Notes: generated by a model not told the origin, from the sequence alone. A DNA stretch of 32,547 nucleotides from Microbacteriaceae bacterium (GCA_022701925.1 JAKONM010000313.1:1-32547); one strand, 5' to 3'; counted from the stretch's first letter, positions 7,391 to 17,445 are shown. A program made the numbers and translations.

Positions 7391-10300
7391 ATGACCAGGA
7401 TCATCGAAGCCAAGGCGGTCATCAGCGCCGAGGACCGCACCGGTAAGGTGCTCGACACCATCGCCCGCAAGTTCAAGGAGGCGGGCAAGAGCGCGAAGGT
7501 CGCCTCGGAGATCGCCCGGCTCGGCAAGGAAGCGAACGCCGCCCAGGCCGGGCTGAAGAGCGTCGACAACTTCCGCGCGGTCCAGGCCTCCTTCGGGCAG
7601 GCCCGGGCGGCCTACCGCTCGACGCAGCAAGAGGTCGGGCGCGTCGCCAAGGAGCTGGACAACGCCCGCAAGGCCGCGGCCCAGTTCGACGGTGTGCGCT
7701 CGTTCTCGAAGGGCGGCGCGGTCGCGCAGGAGATGGCGGCCGCTCGCAAGCAGGTGTCCGACCTGGAGCGCCAGTTCATCGGTGCCCAGCGCGCCGTGAA
7801 GGCCTCCGCGTCGACCTACGAGGCGCAGGCCGCCGCCCTGAAGGGGGCCGCCGCCGAGATCGGCGGATCGGGCCTTGCGATCGGCAAGCTCGTGGCCGAG
7901 GAGAACCGGCTCAAGGCCGCGGTCGAGGGCGCGAACGGGGCGATCCGCCGCCAGGAGCAGCTGCTCAAGGCCGAGAGCGGGCTGACCGCCGGCATGGGCG
8001 CGGCCGGCAGCCGGCAGCACGCGAAGATCGCGCAGGACCGCTATCTCACCGACGGCATGAGCGCGCCGGTGCGCGCCGCGCGCGCGCAGCAAGCGCAGGA
8101 GCGGCACGAGGCGATCCTGGCGCAGGCCGAGCGGCGCCAGGCGCGGAACGACGCGCTGAAGGGCGTCGCCGGCATCGCCGGTCTGACTGCGGTGCACAAG
8201 GCCGAGCATTTCGGTGGCCACGCGCTGCACACCTACCAGGAATTCGACAACGAGCGCCGCTTCGGCAAGGCGGTGATGGGGCTGACCGACGAGGAGCAGA
8301 AGCCGCTCGTCGACCAGGCCGTGCACATGGGCGGCAGCACCCGGTACAACGACGTCCAGGTCCTGGAGGCCCAGCGCGAGCTCGCCGCGCGCGGGCTCAA
8401 GAAGGATCAGGTGATGGGCCTGATGGAGCCCGCGGCCGCCCTCGGCCAGTCCCTCGATCTGCGCCTGCCCGATGCGGTCAAGCAGATGGAAGGGGCGATC
8501 TTCGGGTTCAAGAAGGACATCTCGACCCTCGACGCCGCGAAAGCGTCGGCCAAGCGTACCGCCGACGTCCAAGTGAAGGCGGCCAAGATCTCGGGCATGA
8601 CGCCCGAGGACATCAGCCAGACCTACAAGTACGGCGCCACCCCGGCCCGCATGGCCGGCCTGTCCGAGGAGACCCTGCTCGCCTTCGCCGGCATCTCGAA
8701 GAAGGCCAACATGGGAGGCGACGAGGCCGGCGTCGCGTTCCGCGCGCTCGTGGCCAACGCCATGTCGCCGACCCGGGGCGCCAAGGAGGCCATGCTCGCC
8801 AACGGCATGGACTACAAGAACTACCAGAAGATGCCGGACAAGATCGATACGGCGGCCTTCACGAAGACAGTCGCGGCGACGTACGGCGTCCAGCTCGACA
8901 AGGCGACCCAGGGCGCGCTCAACAAGATCTTCACCGACAAGAAGATGATCGCCGACCCATCGAAGTTCACCCCGGCGGTGATGCGATTGCTGTCGGACAA
9001 CCTCGACGGCGACGACGCCAAGTCCAAGAAAAGCATTGCGGGCCTCGCCAACCGGTTCCGCGACAAGAGCATGAAGGGCGTCGACACCGATCGCCTCGTC
9101 GCCGACCTGATGACGGCGATCCCGAAGAACCCGGCGCTCGCGAACGCGATCTTCGGCTCGAAGCAGGGCGCTCGCATCGCCAACGCGCTCGGCGATCCGG
9201 AAACCTTCAAGCACATGCTCGAGGAGCTGCTGCATCACGCCGACGGCTACTCAGACAAGGTCTCCGGAGAGCGCAACGCCGGCTACGACGGCGCCAAGCG
9301 GCGCCTCGACGGCGCCATCACCAACGTCGAGACCAAGCTCGGGCGAGCCTGGGACAACGACGGCAACGGCGGCGCGCTGACCTGGATCACCGACAAGGCC
9401 GGCCATCTCGTCCAGTCGTTCGCCGAGCTCGACAATCGCGTCGTCCAAGCAGCCAGCGTGGTCGCGGCCTTCGGCACGGCGTTCGTCGGGATCAAGAGCC
9501 TCGGGCTGCTCACCAGCGGGTTCGGCCTGGCGCCGGCGGCGGCTTCGCTCACCGCATCGGCCGCGGCCCTCGACGCGGCCGCTCTGAGGCTCGGCGCCGG
9601 CGGCGCGGTCGGAGGCGCGGTCGGGGATGCGGCCAAGACCGCGGGTGCGGGCGCGGCCGGCGCGGGCATCACGGCGGGCGGCCTAGTCACCGGCGGCGTG
9701 ATCCTCGGCGGCGCGGCCGCGGGCGCCTACCTCGACGCCGGGATCTCCGGCGCCACCGGCAGCATCGGCGATCTGATGCGGTACCGCGAGCAGATGCACG
9801 CGGACTCGGAGGCGACGAAGCGGCTGGGCTACGGTTCGTTCAACCTGATGCCGCCGCGGGCGATGCTTCCGGGCGCGGATGGCGGCGCCGACGCCAAGAC
9901 CACGATCGAGGGGTCCGGAGGTCTGATCCACGACTTCCTCTGGGGGCGCCGGAAGGACAGCTACGCGCTGCCGTCGTTCGGCGCCAGCGCCAAGCAGATG
10001 CCCGGGCCGCCCCTTCCGGAGACGCAGGGGCCGCAGCAGCCGGGCAGCGTCCCGCTGCCGCCGCAGCGGCCGCTGTCGCTAGGCGGCGCCCCGCTCCCGG
10101 TAGAGATCGTCGCCTCGTCCCGGGGCGGCGACGCCTCCGGCCAGGGCGATGCGCTGCGCAACACCCTGGACAAGGCCGCCAGCGCCTCGGCCACCGCCGC
10201 CAACGGAGGCAAGCCGCTGGAGGCCACGGTCAAGCCCGATCAGATCGTCGCGAAGGTGTCCGATCTGCCTCCGATCTCCGGCGAGGCCACCGTCACGTTG

Positions 10301-10462
10301 CAGCCGCAGCGGGTGATCGTCGAGCTCAACAGCGACATGCTCACGGCCAAGATCGCCGGGGCGGTGGCGAGCCAGACGGCGAAGATGCCGCTCACCTCGT
10401 CCGGGGCCCGGCCCGGCGCCGTGTCCATGCCGGGGGCGGCGACGACGCCCGGCGCTCAGTAG
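7391..10462 (+). CDS. Tail tape measure protein
   Basis: 1023 aa, coiled-coil N-terminus, TP901-like core (VMGLMEPAAALGQSLDL...MTPEDISQTYKYGATPARMAGLSEETLLAFAGISKKANMGGDEAGVAFR), Gly/Ala-rich hydrophobic region. Confidence 0.9.
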   Translation: MTRIIEAKAVISAEDRTGKVLDTIARKFKEAGKSAKVASEIARLGKEANAAQAGLKSVDNFRAVQASFGQARAAYRSTQQEVGRVAKELDNARKAAAQFDGVRSFSKGGAVAQEMAAARKQVSDLERQFIGAQRAVKASASTYEAQAAALKGAAAEIGGSGLAIGKLVAEENRLKAAVEGANGAIRRQEQLLKAESGLTAGMGAAGSRQHAKIAQDRYLTDGMSAPVRAARAQQAQERHEAILAQAERRQARNDALKGVAGIAGLTAVHKAEHFGGHALHTYQEFDNERRFGKAVMGLTDEEQKPLVDQAVHMGGSTRYNDVQVLEAQRELAARGLKKDQVMGLMEPAAALGQSLDLRLPDAVKQMEGAIFGFKKDISTLDAAKASAKRTADVQVKAAKISGMTPEDISQTYKYGATPARMAGLSEETLLAFAGISKKANMGGDEAGVAFRALVANAMSPTRGAKEAMLANGMDYKNYQKMPDKIDTAAFTKTVAATYGVQLDKATQGALNKIFTDKKMIADPSKFTPAVMRLLSDNLDGDDAKSKKSIAGLANRFRDKSMKGVDTDRLVADLMTAIPKNPALANAIFGSKQGARIANALGDPETFKHMLEELLHHADGYSDKVSGERNAGYDGAKRRLDGAITNVETKLGRAWDNDGNGGALTWITDKAGHLVQSFAELDNRVVQAASVVAAFGTAFVGIKSLGLLTSGFGLAPAAASLTASAAALDAAALRLGAGGAVGGAVGDAAKTAGAGAAGAGITAGGLVTGGVILGGAAAGAYLDAGISGATGSIGDLMRYREQMHADSEATKRLGYGSFNLMPPRAMLPGADGGADAKTTIEGSGGLIHDFLWGRRKDSYALPSFGASAKQMPGPPLPETQGPQQPGSVPLPPQRPLSLGGAPLPVEIVASSRGGDASGQGDALRNTLDKAASASATAANGGKPLEATVKPDQIVAKVSDLPPISGEATVTLQPQRVIVELNSDMLTAKIAGAVASQTAKMPLTSSGARPGAVSMPGAATTPGAQ

Positions 10463-10474
10463 CGCGAGGGCGCC

Positions 10475-11008
10475 ATGCGGGACTGGATCACCACGCTCCG
10501 CGGCGCCTCGTTCGCCGGGGTGCCGTTCTACGTCGACGACGAGGCGATCCCGAAGACGGGGCGCCGCATCGCCGTCCACGAGTACTCGAAGGCCGAGACC
10601 CACGATACGGAGGACATGGGGCGCCTGCCCCGGGAATTCCGGATCAAGGCCTACATCGCCAGCGACAGCGCCGACAGCGACGTCCAGGACCTCGTCGAAG
10701 CCTGCTCGACGGAGGGCGCGTTCACCCTCGTCCTGCCGTTCTTCGGGCCGCAGGAGGTCCGGTGCACGGGCTGCGCCCCGTCCCACAGGAAGGACCGGCT
10801 CGGCTACGTCGAGATCGACCTCGAATTCATCGAGGCCACCGGGGACGAGGGTTCTGAGGGCGGCTTCGACGGGGCCGGCGGCTTCGGCCTCCTGGAGCTC
10901 GGCGATCGGATCGCGGCCTCCGCCCTCGACGGGCTGGCCGACGTCGTCTCCGACGCGATCAGCGCCTTCGTGCCCGACGCGCTCGCCGGGTTCCTGCCCC
11001 CGTTCTGA
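10475..11008 (+). CDS. DNA circularisation N-terminal domain protein (Mu gpN-like, N-terminal part)
   Basis: WITTLRGASFAGVPFYVDDEAIPKTGRRIAVHEYSKAETHDTEDMGRLPREFRIKAYI matches the DNA_circ_N style. Confidence 0.85.
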   Translation: MRDWITTLRGASFAGVPFYVDDEAIPKTGRRIAVHEYSKAETHDTEDMGRLPREFRIKAYIASDSADSDVQDLVEACSTEGAFTLVLPFFGPQEVRCTGCAPSHRKDRLGYVEIDLEFIEATGDEGSEGGFDGAGGFGLLELGDRIAASALDGLADVVSDAISAFVPDALAGFLPPF

Positions 11009-11026
11009 CCGCACCCCGGAGCTGCC

Positions 11027-11770
11027 ATGGCCTCGCCTCCGTCCTCGGCGATCGCCGGCGCGGCCGTGGCCGTCATGGCGCTCGCGGACGTGGTCGCCGG
11101 CCTCGCGCGCGCGCTGCCGGCCCCGACCAAAGACGCGCAGACAGCGAATTCGGCATGCCGCCGGGTCGGCCGGATCCTGGCGCCTCGGATCACCGCACCC
11201 GCCGACGTCGCGGCGATCGCCGCGAGCCTCGTGGCGACGGTCCAGGCGCTCGCCCGGGCGGGCGAGGCCGCCGACGCCGCGGCCGGCCTTTATGCGGCGG
11301 CCGGCGCGACGCGCGGGTGCGCGCCCTCTTCCGCTTCGCCCGCGCTGACGCAGGCCTACGGCCTCGCCCGGGCTACGTGCGTCGCGGTGGAGATGGCCTG
11401 CCTGGGCGAGGCCTTCGTGGCCGAGGCCCGGACCGGCTTCGCCGACCGCCAGTCGGCCAGCGCCGCGCGCCTGCGCATTCGAGCCGCCTACGACGGCGCC
11501 GCCGACCGGATCGCGGCCGCGCTGGGCCAAGCGTCGCTCGCGATCCTCGATACCGCCGCGCGGGAGACTTCCGCCTACCTCGTCCAGGAGGCCGCCTCGC
11601 TCCAGCCGGTGATCCGCGTCGACGCCGCAGGCTCTTTCCCGGCCGCCGCGATCGCGTGGTCGCTCTACGCCGACCCCGAACGCGCCGGCGAGCTGATGGA
11701 CCGCAACGGCGTCGGCACCCCCTTCCACATGCCGGCCACGATCGAGGCCGTGTCGCCGGGTAAGCGCTGA
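11027..11770 (+). CDS. gpN-like C-terminal portion/hypothetical tail protein
   Basis: Same frame as 10475..11008, separated by TGA plus 18 nt; GGAG SD before ATG 11027. Confidence 0.6.
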   Translation: MASPPSSAIAGAAVAVMALADVVAGLARALPAPTKDAQTANSACRRVGRILAPRITAPADVAAIAASLVATVQALARAGEAADAAAGLYAAAGATRGCAPSSASPALTQAYGLARATCVAVEMACLGEAFVAEARTGFADRQSASAARLRIRAAYDGAADRIAAALGQASLAILDTAARETSAYLVQEAASLQPVIRVDAAGSFPAAAIAWSLYADPERAGELMDRNGVGTPFHMPATIEAVSPGKR

Positions 11771-12879
11771 TGCCCTTCGTCGAGGAGATCGTCACGCTGA
11801 CCGTCGACGGCCGGGTGATGATCGGCTGGCAGGACGTGTCGCTCAACCGTAGCCAAGAGTCGGCCGAGATCTCGTTCAATCTCGGGGCGACCAACCCGTC
11901 GTGGAGCGACGAGGCCAAGCGCCTGCGCCACGGCAGAGAGGTCGAGATCCGTACCTCCGCGGTTGGCGGGCGTGCGCGGCCCGGTCGGGGCGATCTGATG
12001 TGCGCGGGCCATATCACCGGCTACGGCGCCAAGTACGCCAAGACCAAACAGGTGACGATCGAGGGCAAGTCGAAGTCGGCCGACGCGGTCGACTGCCATC
12101 CGGTCAAGCACAAGACCGGGCGGTTCGAGAACAAGACCCTGCTCGACATCGCCAAGGAACTCGACGAGGTCCGCTGCGGCTTCAAGACCGATCAGAAGCT
12201 CGACAAGATCGCCAAGGTCCAGCGCCAGCCGCACGACACGATCTTCCAGACCCTGGAGCGCGAGGCGCGCCGCCTCGGCCTGATGCTCTCGGGCCAGCCG
12301 GACGGCTCCATCAACATCACCCGGGCCGGCACCAAGCGCCACGCCGGTGCGCTCATCCTCGGCCAGTCGCCGGTCGAGGAGATGGACGTCAAGATCAAGT
12401 GCGGCGAGAAGTATTCGCACTACGTCGCCCGCGGCCAGAGGTCGAAGGGCGTCGGCAAGGATAATCTCCGCCAAGAGGAGACGGAGAAGGACGGAAGCGT
12501 CAAGCGCAACCGCCCGCTCCTGATCATCCCTGAAGGGGACTGGTCGAAGAAGGAGCTGAAGAAGCGCCTGCGCTGGGAGCGCCTGCGCCGCGCCTCCTTC
12601 GGCACGACGATCTCCGTGAAGGTCGCCACCTGGCGCGACGAGGCCGGCCAGCTCTGGGAGCCGGGCCGCCTGATGGCGATCGTCAACGAGGAAGAGGACA
12701 TCGACGGGGACTACGCGCTGCAGACGGCCAACCTGCGCCAGGGGCAGCAGGAGGGCACGGTCGCCTACTTGACCTTCGTCGATCCGAAGGCGGCCGGCGG
12801 CAAGGACGGCACGGACAAGTCCGACGGGGTGTTCGACCCGGGCGGCGGCATCGACGACGAGGGGGAGGGCGAGGAGTGA
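11770..12879 (+). CDS. Baseplate hub protein (Mu gp44/gpP-like)
   Basis: VTLTVDGRVMIGWQDVSLNRSQESAEISFNL...PHDTIFQTLEREARRLGLMLSGQPDG; syntenic. Confidence 0.85.
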   Translation: MPFVEEIVTLTVDGRVMIGWQDVSLNRSQESAEISFNLGATNPSWSDEAKRLRHGREVEIRTSAVGGRARPGRGDLMCAGHITGYGAKYAKTKQVTIEGKSKSADAVDCHPVKHKTGRFENKTLLDIAKELDEVRCGFKTDQKLDKIAKVQRQPHDTIFQTLEREARRLGLMLSGQPDGSINITRAGTKRHAGALILGQSPVEEMDVKIKCGEKYSHYVARGQRSKGVGKDNLRQEETEKDGSVKRNRPLLIIPEGDWSKKELKKRLRWERLRRASFGTTISVKVATWRDEAGQLWEPGRLMAIVNEEEDIDGDYALQTANLRQGQQEGTVAYLTFVDPKAAGGKDGTDKSDGVFDPGGGIDDEGEGEE

Positions 12880-13367
12880 GCCGCACCAACCTCTTCCGGA
12901 CCGAACTCACCGGCGTCGACGACACCGGCGAGATGCAGACCGGCTCGGGCTACGGCTACGCCGGCGAGGAGGTCGACAAGGTCCAAATCGTGCGCCAGCA
13001 CGGGCTGGCCTCCCATGCCCCCAAGGGCTCGCATGGGATCGGCATCGCCGGCTCCGGCGAGCGCTCGCTGGTGGCCTTCCTCGGGCTGGAGCACCAGGAT
13101 CACCGGCCGCGCGACCTGAAAGAGGGCAACACCACCCTCTACGACGCCAAGGGCAACGCCACGCGCATGCTCGGCGAGGACGGGATCTGGCACGACGCCG
13201 CCGACCGTCCGCAGAAGATGACCGGCAAGACAGTGGCTTTGAAGGCCACCGAAAACGCCAGCATCGGCGGCAAGAAGGTCTACCTCGGTGGCGACGGTAC
13301 GGACGGAACCTACGCTGCGGTGATGACCGACAAAGGCCCGTCCTCGGTCGTCTTCGCGAAGCTCTGA
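12876..13367 (+). CDS. Baseplate spike/assembly protein V (Mu gp45-like)
   Basis: TGVDDTGEMQTGSGYGYAGEEVDKVQIVRQHGLASHAPKGSHGIGIAGSGERSLVAFLG. Confidence 0.85.
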   Translation: MSRTNLFRTELTGVDDTGEMQTGSGYGYAGEEVDKVQIVRQHGLASHAPKGSHGIGIAGSGERSLVAFLGLEHQDHRPRDLKEGNTTLYDAKGNATRMLGEDGIWHDAADRPQKMTGKTVALKATENASIGGKKVYLGGDGTDGTYAAVMTDKGPSSVVFAKL

Positions 13368-13397
13368 CGCGGCCCGCGCCGCCCGGGATCCTCACCC

Positions 13398-13934
13398 ATG
13401 CAGCTCACCCTGACCCCGCTCGCGGACGCGGGCGTGAGCCTGCTGCCGTGGGACATCGTCTGGAACGGCACCGTCGGGGATTTCGCGGTCTCGGCCGGCG
13501 GTGATGACGGGCCCGCCGGCGGCCTGGTCTCGGCCAACCCGCTGCGCACCGCGGTGCTGCTGCTGCTGTTCTCCGATGCGCGCGCCGATCCGGCGTCGCT
13601 GCGGTTCGAGCACAGGGGCGATCGGCGCGGCTGGCCCGGCGACGGCTTCGACGTCGACGCGGCCGCCGGCGAGGCGCCGCTCGGCTCGCTCCTGTGGCTG
13701 TTCCGGCGCAGCCCTCTGCGGGACGCCACCAAGGCGCAGATCGAGGCGGAGGCGCAGCGCGCGCTGAAGCCCCTGATCCGCCAGGGCGCGGTGGCGAAGA
13801 TCACGGCCGCGGCCGCCATCGACAAGGCGAACGGCCGCGTCGCCCTCTCGGTGGGCCTCTACGCCCGCGACGGCTCCCAATCCTACTCGGACAAGTTCGA
13901 CATCCTCTGGAGGCGGGCCGATGGCGGGCTATAG
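13398..13934 (+). CDS. Baseplate wedge protein (Mu gp46-like)
   Basis: Position between gp45 and gp47 homologs; LRTAVLLLLFSDARA...RGWPGDGF...GSLLWLFRRSPL. Confidence 0.8.
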   Translation: MQLTLTPLADAGVSLLPWDIVWNGTVGDFAVSAGGDDGPAGGLVSANPLRTAVLLLLFSDARADPASLRFEHRGDRRGWPGDGFDVDAAAGEAPLGSLLWLFRRSPLRDATKAQIEAEAQRALKPLIRQGAVAKITAAAAIDKANGRVALSVGLYARDGSQSYSDKFDILWRRADGGL

Positions 13935-15027
13935 CGTTCGCTCGCTCACCGAGCTGTCTCAGGCGGCCCGCAAGTACATCACGCAGTCGATCGACGGCGC
14001 GGTGGCCAGCGTCTGGGCCAACACCTTCACGGTGCTGGCCAAGGTCCTGGCGCTGATCGGCCAGGGGCTTGAGCTTCGCCGGAAGTGGTTGGTCAAGCAG
14101 CTTTTCGCCTCGTCCGCCGACCGGGTCTGGCTGATCCGACACGGTTTCGAATTGGGTCTGACACTCGACCCGGCGACCGCCGCGCTCGGGTCCGCCCTCG
14201 GCCCGGCCGCCCCTGGCTTCATAATGCCGGCGGGCCTGCAGTACGTGCGCGGCGATGGCGTGACGTTCGATGTGATCGCCGCGGCCTCGGCGTCGGGCAA
14301 CAGCATTACCCTCGATCTGGAAGCGGATGCGGCGGGGGCGGCCGGCAACACGGATGCCGGTACCACCCTCGCGCTGGTCGACCCTGCCGACGCGCCCGCG
14401 GGCACCCCTGCCACGATCACTGTGCTCGCTGCCTCCGACGGCACCGGCCTGTCCGGCGGCGCCGACGAGGAGGATATCGAGAGCTTCCGGGCGCGCGTGC
14501 TCTACCGCAAGCGCAACCCGCCCCAGGGCGGCTCGGCGCCGGACTACGTCGCGTGGGTGCTGGCCGCCGTGCCGACGGCGGTGGCGGTCTACCCTGACAG
14601 CTTCCAGAACGACAGCCGCTCGGTCTGGATCCAATTCACCGTCTCCGACCAAGCGAATGGCATCCCGACGGCCGGCCAGGTCGCGGCCGCGCAGGCCTAC
14701 GTCAGCGACCCGATCCGGCGCCCGATCACGGCGCGGGCGTTCGTCTCCCCGTCCAACCCGGTGCCGGTCGACATCGTCATCGGCGGCCTGTCGCCGGACA
14801 CCGCGGACATTCGCGCCTCAATCGAGGTCGAGATCGCCGCGGCCTTCACCGACCGCGCCCAGCCCGGCACGCCGTCAAGCCCGTTCCTGTTCTCGGCGTC
14901 GTGGCTCGACGAGGCGATCTCCCGGGCGACCGGGGAAAACCGCCACCGGCTGGTGAGCCCGGCAGCTGACGAGAGCTTCGCCGCAGGCGACCTGCCGGTG
15001 CTCGGCACGATCGAGTACACCGACTGA
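13921..15027 (+). CDS. Baseplate J-like protein (Mu gp47-like)
   Basis: GADEEDIESFRARVLYRKRNPPQGGSAPDYVAWVLAAVPTAVAVYP; typical J-like motif. Confidence 0.9.
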   Translation: MAGYSVRSLTELSQAARKYITQSIDGAVASVWANTFTVLAKVLALIGQGLELRRKWLVKQLFASSADRVWLIRHGFELGLTLDPATAALGSALGPAAPGFIMPAGLQYVRGDGVTFDVIAAASASGNSITLDLEADAAGAAGNTDAGTTLALVDPADAPAGTPATITVLAASDGTGLSGGADEEDIESFRARVLYRKRNPPQGGSAPDYVAWVLAAVPTAVAVYPDSFQNDSRSVWIQFTVSDQANGIPTAGQVAAAQAYVSDPIRRPITARAFVSPSNPVPVDIVIGGLSPDTADIRASIEVEIAAAFTDRAQPGTPSSPFLFSASWLDEAISRATGENRHRLVSPAADESFAAGDLPVLGTIEYTD

Positions 15028-15040
15028 ACGAGGGCCACCG

Positions 15041-15859
15041 ATGAGCGACCTGCCGGCCCTGAGCGACGCGGTTGCCGGCTGGCCGTGCTACGCACTCCCA
15101 ACCGATCCACCCTCGGTGGTCGACCTGGAGGCGCAGCCCACCGCCGACAGCCTGCTGCCGCAGATCCTGCCCTTGACCCCACGCGGGCCGGCCTGGGGCA
15201 CGGACGAGGCCGGCGACGGACGGGGGGCTTCCCCGGTCCAGCGCACGTTCTGGCGCGCTATCGCCGGGTGGGCCGCCGATCACCTGACCCTCGACTGGAC
15301 GGCTGCGACCCAGACGTTCCCTACGGCGATCACCTACACGCTGCCGGACTGGGAGCGGGAATACGGTCTGCCCGGGCCGTGCGCCTCGGGTTACGGCGGT
15401 GTGCCCGTGCGCCAGGCGGCGGTGCGGGCGCGGTTCGCAAGCCTAGGCGGACAATCCCCAGCCTACTTCATCTGTCTCGCCTACAGCCTCGGCTATCAGG
15501 TCACGATCGAGGAGCCGACCCAGTTCCTATGTGACGTGTCCGAATGCGTCGGCTCCGACATCCAAGAAACGTATCTCACTTGCGATGAGGACGAGATCGG
15601 CGACGACGGCGTGCCGGTCGAAGGCTTCCTCCTGCCGACCGATCCGGACGCGGGCGATGAAGTCTCGGATCAGGACGTCTGGCAATACTGGATCGTCCAC
15701 GTCGGCACGCCCGGCGAGACTTGGTTCACCTGCGACGACGGCGAGTGCGACTACGACCCGCTCGAAGGGTTCGTGCCCGCCGCCGATCTGGAGTGCGCGC
15801 TGAACGGGCTCTGCCCGCCGCATACCCAGCTGATCTTCAACTACAACGCTGCGGCCTGA
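15041..15859 (+). CDS. Mu gp48/YmfQ-like (DUF2313) baseplate protein
   Basis: LPQILPLTPRGPAWGTDE...; C-terminal DLECALNGLCPPHTQLIFNYNAAA; follows J-like gene. Confidence 0.75.
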   Translation: MSDLPALSDAVAGWPCYALPTDPPSVVDLEAQPTADSLLPQILPLTPRGPAWGTDEAGDGRGASPVQRTFWRAIAGWAADHLTLDWTAATQTFPTAITYTLPDWEREYGLPGPCASGYGGVPVRQAAVRARFASLGGQSPAYFICLAYSLGYQVTIEEPTQFLCDVSECVGSDIQETYLTCDEDEIGDDGVPVEGFLLPTDPDAGDEVSDQDVWQYWIVHVGTPGETWFTCDDGECDYDPLEGFVPAADLECALNGLCPPHTQLIFNYNAAA

Positions 15860-15957
15860 GCCGCCGAGCCTCCCGCCCCATCGATCCGATCGCCGACCCG
15901 GCCGCGCCCACGCGTCGGGCTGTCGGCATGCGCTCGCGTTTCGCTCCGGAGATCCCC

Positions 15958-16848
15958 GTGCTCTACGTTCCGCCCTCATTCTCGACGGATCCGAACGCCT
16001 CGTACGCCGGCAAGAATGTCGCCGCCGGCAAGCAGGGCTCGAAGGTGCCCCCGGGCGCCCTCGAATACCCGCAGCGCGAGATCATGGCCGTCATCGCGGC
16101 CGCTAATCTCGCGGGCACCAACACCGACCTGACGCAGCTCCTGCAGGCGATCAACATCCTGGCCGCGGCCAAGACCACGACCGCGCTCGGCACTAAGACG
16201 ATCGTCGGCGGCCGGGTGCTGTTCGCCCAAGCGGTCGCCGGCACCTACACCTTCACGCCCGACGTGCCGCTGATCTACGTGCGCGCCGTGGCCGGCGGCG
16301 GCGGTGGTGGGGGTGGCAACGGCTACGCCGGCGCCGGCGGCCTGGGCGCCAACTACTTCGAGGGCGCCTTCGACGTCGTGGTCGGGCAGCCCTACACGAT
16401 CGTGGTCGGCGCGGGCGGCATCGCCGGCGGCGGCTCCGGGGGCGGCGCCCCCGGCGGCAACGGCGGCGCGACCTACCTGGCCCGCCAGGGCGGCGCGACG
16501 CTCGCCCTCGCGCTGGGCGGCACCGGCGGCGGCTCCGGCGGCAACGCCGCCACCGGCTACGTCGGCGTGGCCGGCGCCTCGCCCGGCAAGACCGGCATCG
16601 TCTTCCCGCACGGCGGCTTCGAGCTGCTCGGCTTCGGCGCGCAGAACGGTGTCTACTACGCGGCCGGCGCCACGAACATCGCCCAGGGCGGCATGGGCGG
16701 CGGCGCGCCGATGTTCGCCTCCGCGACCCCCTTCCCGGTCCAGACCGGTCAGTTCGGCGGCACCGGCTGCGGGGGTGGGGGCTCCGGTGGCGCAGGCTCC
16801 GCTCTGGGCGCCGCGGGCGCCCCCGGCTTTCTCACCATCATGGGCTGA
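15958..16848 (+). CDS. Tail fibre with glycine-rich C-terminal domain
   Basis: GTG start with CGGAG upstream (ATG 15928 is an alternative); SKVPPGALEYPQREIMAVIAAANLAGTNTDLTQLLQAI then Gly-rich repeats to the C-terminus. Confidence 0.8.
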   Translation: MLYVPPSFSTDPNASYAGKNVAAGKQGSKVPPGALEYPQREIMAVIAAANLAGTNTDLTQLLQAINILAAAKTTTALGTKTIVGGRVLFAQAVAGTYTFTPDVPLIYVRAVAGGGGGGGGNGYAGAGGLGANYFEGAFDVVVGQPYTIVVGAGGIAGGGSGGGAPGGNGGATYLARQGGATLALALGGTGGGSGGNAATGYVGVAGASPGKTGIVFPHGGFELLGFGAQNGVYYAAGATNIAQGGMGGGAPMFASATPFPVQTGQFGGTGCGGGGSGGAGSALGAAGAPGFLTIMG

Positions 16849-16851
16849 TCG

Positions 16852-17445
16852 ATGTTCGCTCTGATCTGTAACGGGGTCGTCCACGACCTGCTCGCCGTCG
16901 ATCCCGCCCTCGAACTCGATCCGGAGCGCGCCGGCGATCTGAAGGTCGTCGACGTCTCGAACGTCCCCGGCATCGCGGTCGGCTGGTTCGCGAACGCCGA
17001 CGGCACGTTCCGTGCCCCGGCCCTGCCGACGGTCGACCTCGCCGCGCTCAAGGCCTCGCTGAAGGCCCAGGTCGACGCCGCGGCCGAAGCCCTGCGCCTC
17101 ACCCTCATCACCCCAGGCTCCGGCCAGGCGATGGAGTACCAGGAGGCCTACGCCGAGGCCGTCCAGGTCGACGCGGCCGCCAAGGCCGGCCAGGCGGTCG
17201 ACGGCGCGGGCTTCCCGATGCTGACCGCCTCGATCGGCTACGACGTTGACCCACAGACCAAGCTGCCGAGCGTCGACGTGGTCGGCGAGGCGCGCGCGGT
17301 GCTCGCCGCCTACGACGCCTACCAGCGCGCCGGCGCCGCCATCCGCGCCGCCCGGCTGAAGGCCAAGGCGGCGATCGACGCCGCCGCCTCTGTCGACGCG
17401 GCCCGGGCCGCGTTCGCGGCGATCGCATGGCCGACCTTCGCCTGA
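16852..17445 (+). CDS. Putative tail fibre assembly protein
   Basis: Immediately after the Gly-rich fibre; VGWFANADGTFRAPA...AMEYQEAYAEAVQ resembles tfa/DUF4376-style proteins. Confidence 0.6.
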   Translation: MFALICNGVVHDLLAVDPALELDPERAGDLKVVDVSNVPGIAVGWFANADGTFRAPALPTVDLAALKASLKAQVDAAAEALRLTLITPGSGQAMEYQEAYAEAVQVDAAAKAGQAVDGAGFPMLTASIGYDVDPQTKLPSVDVVGEARAVLAAYDAYQRAGAAIRAARLKAKAAIDAAASVDAARAAFAAIAWPTFA

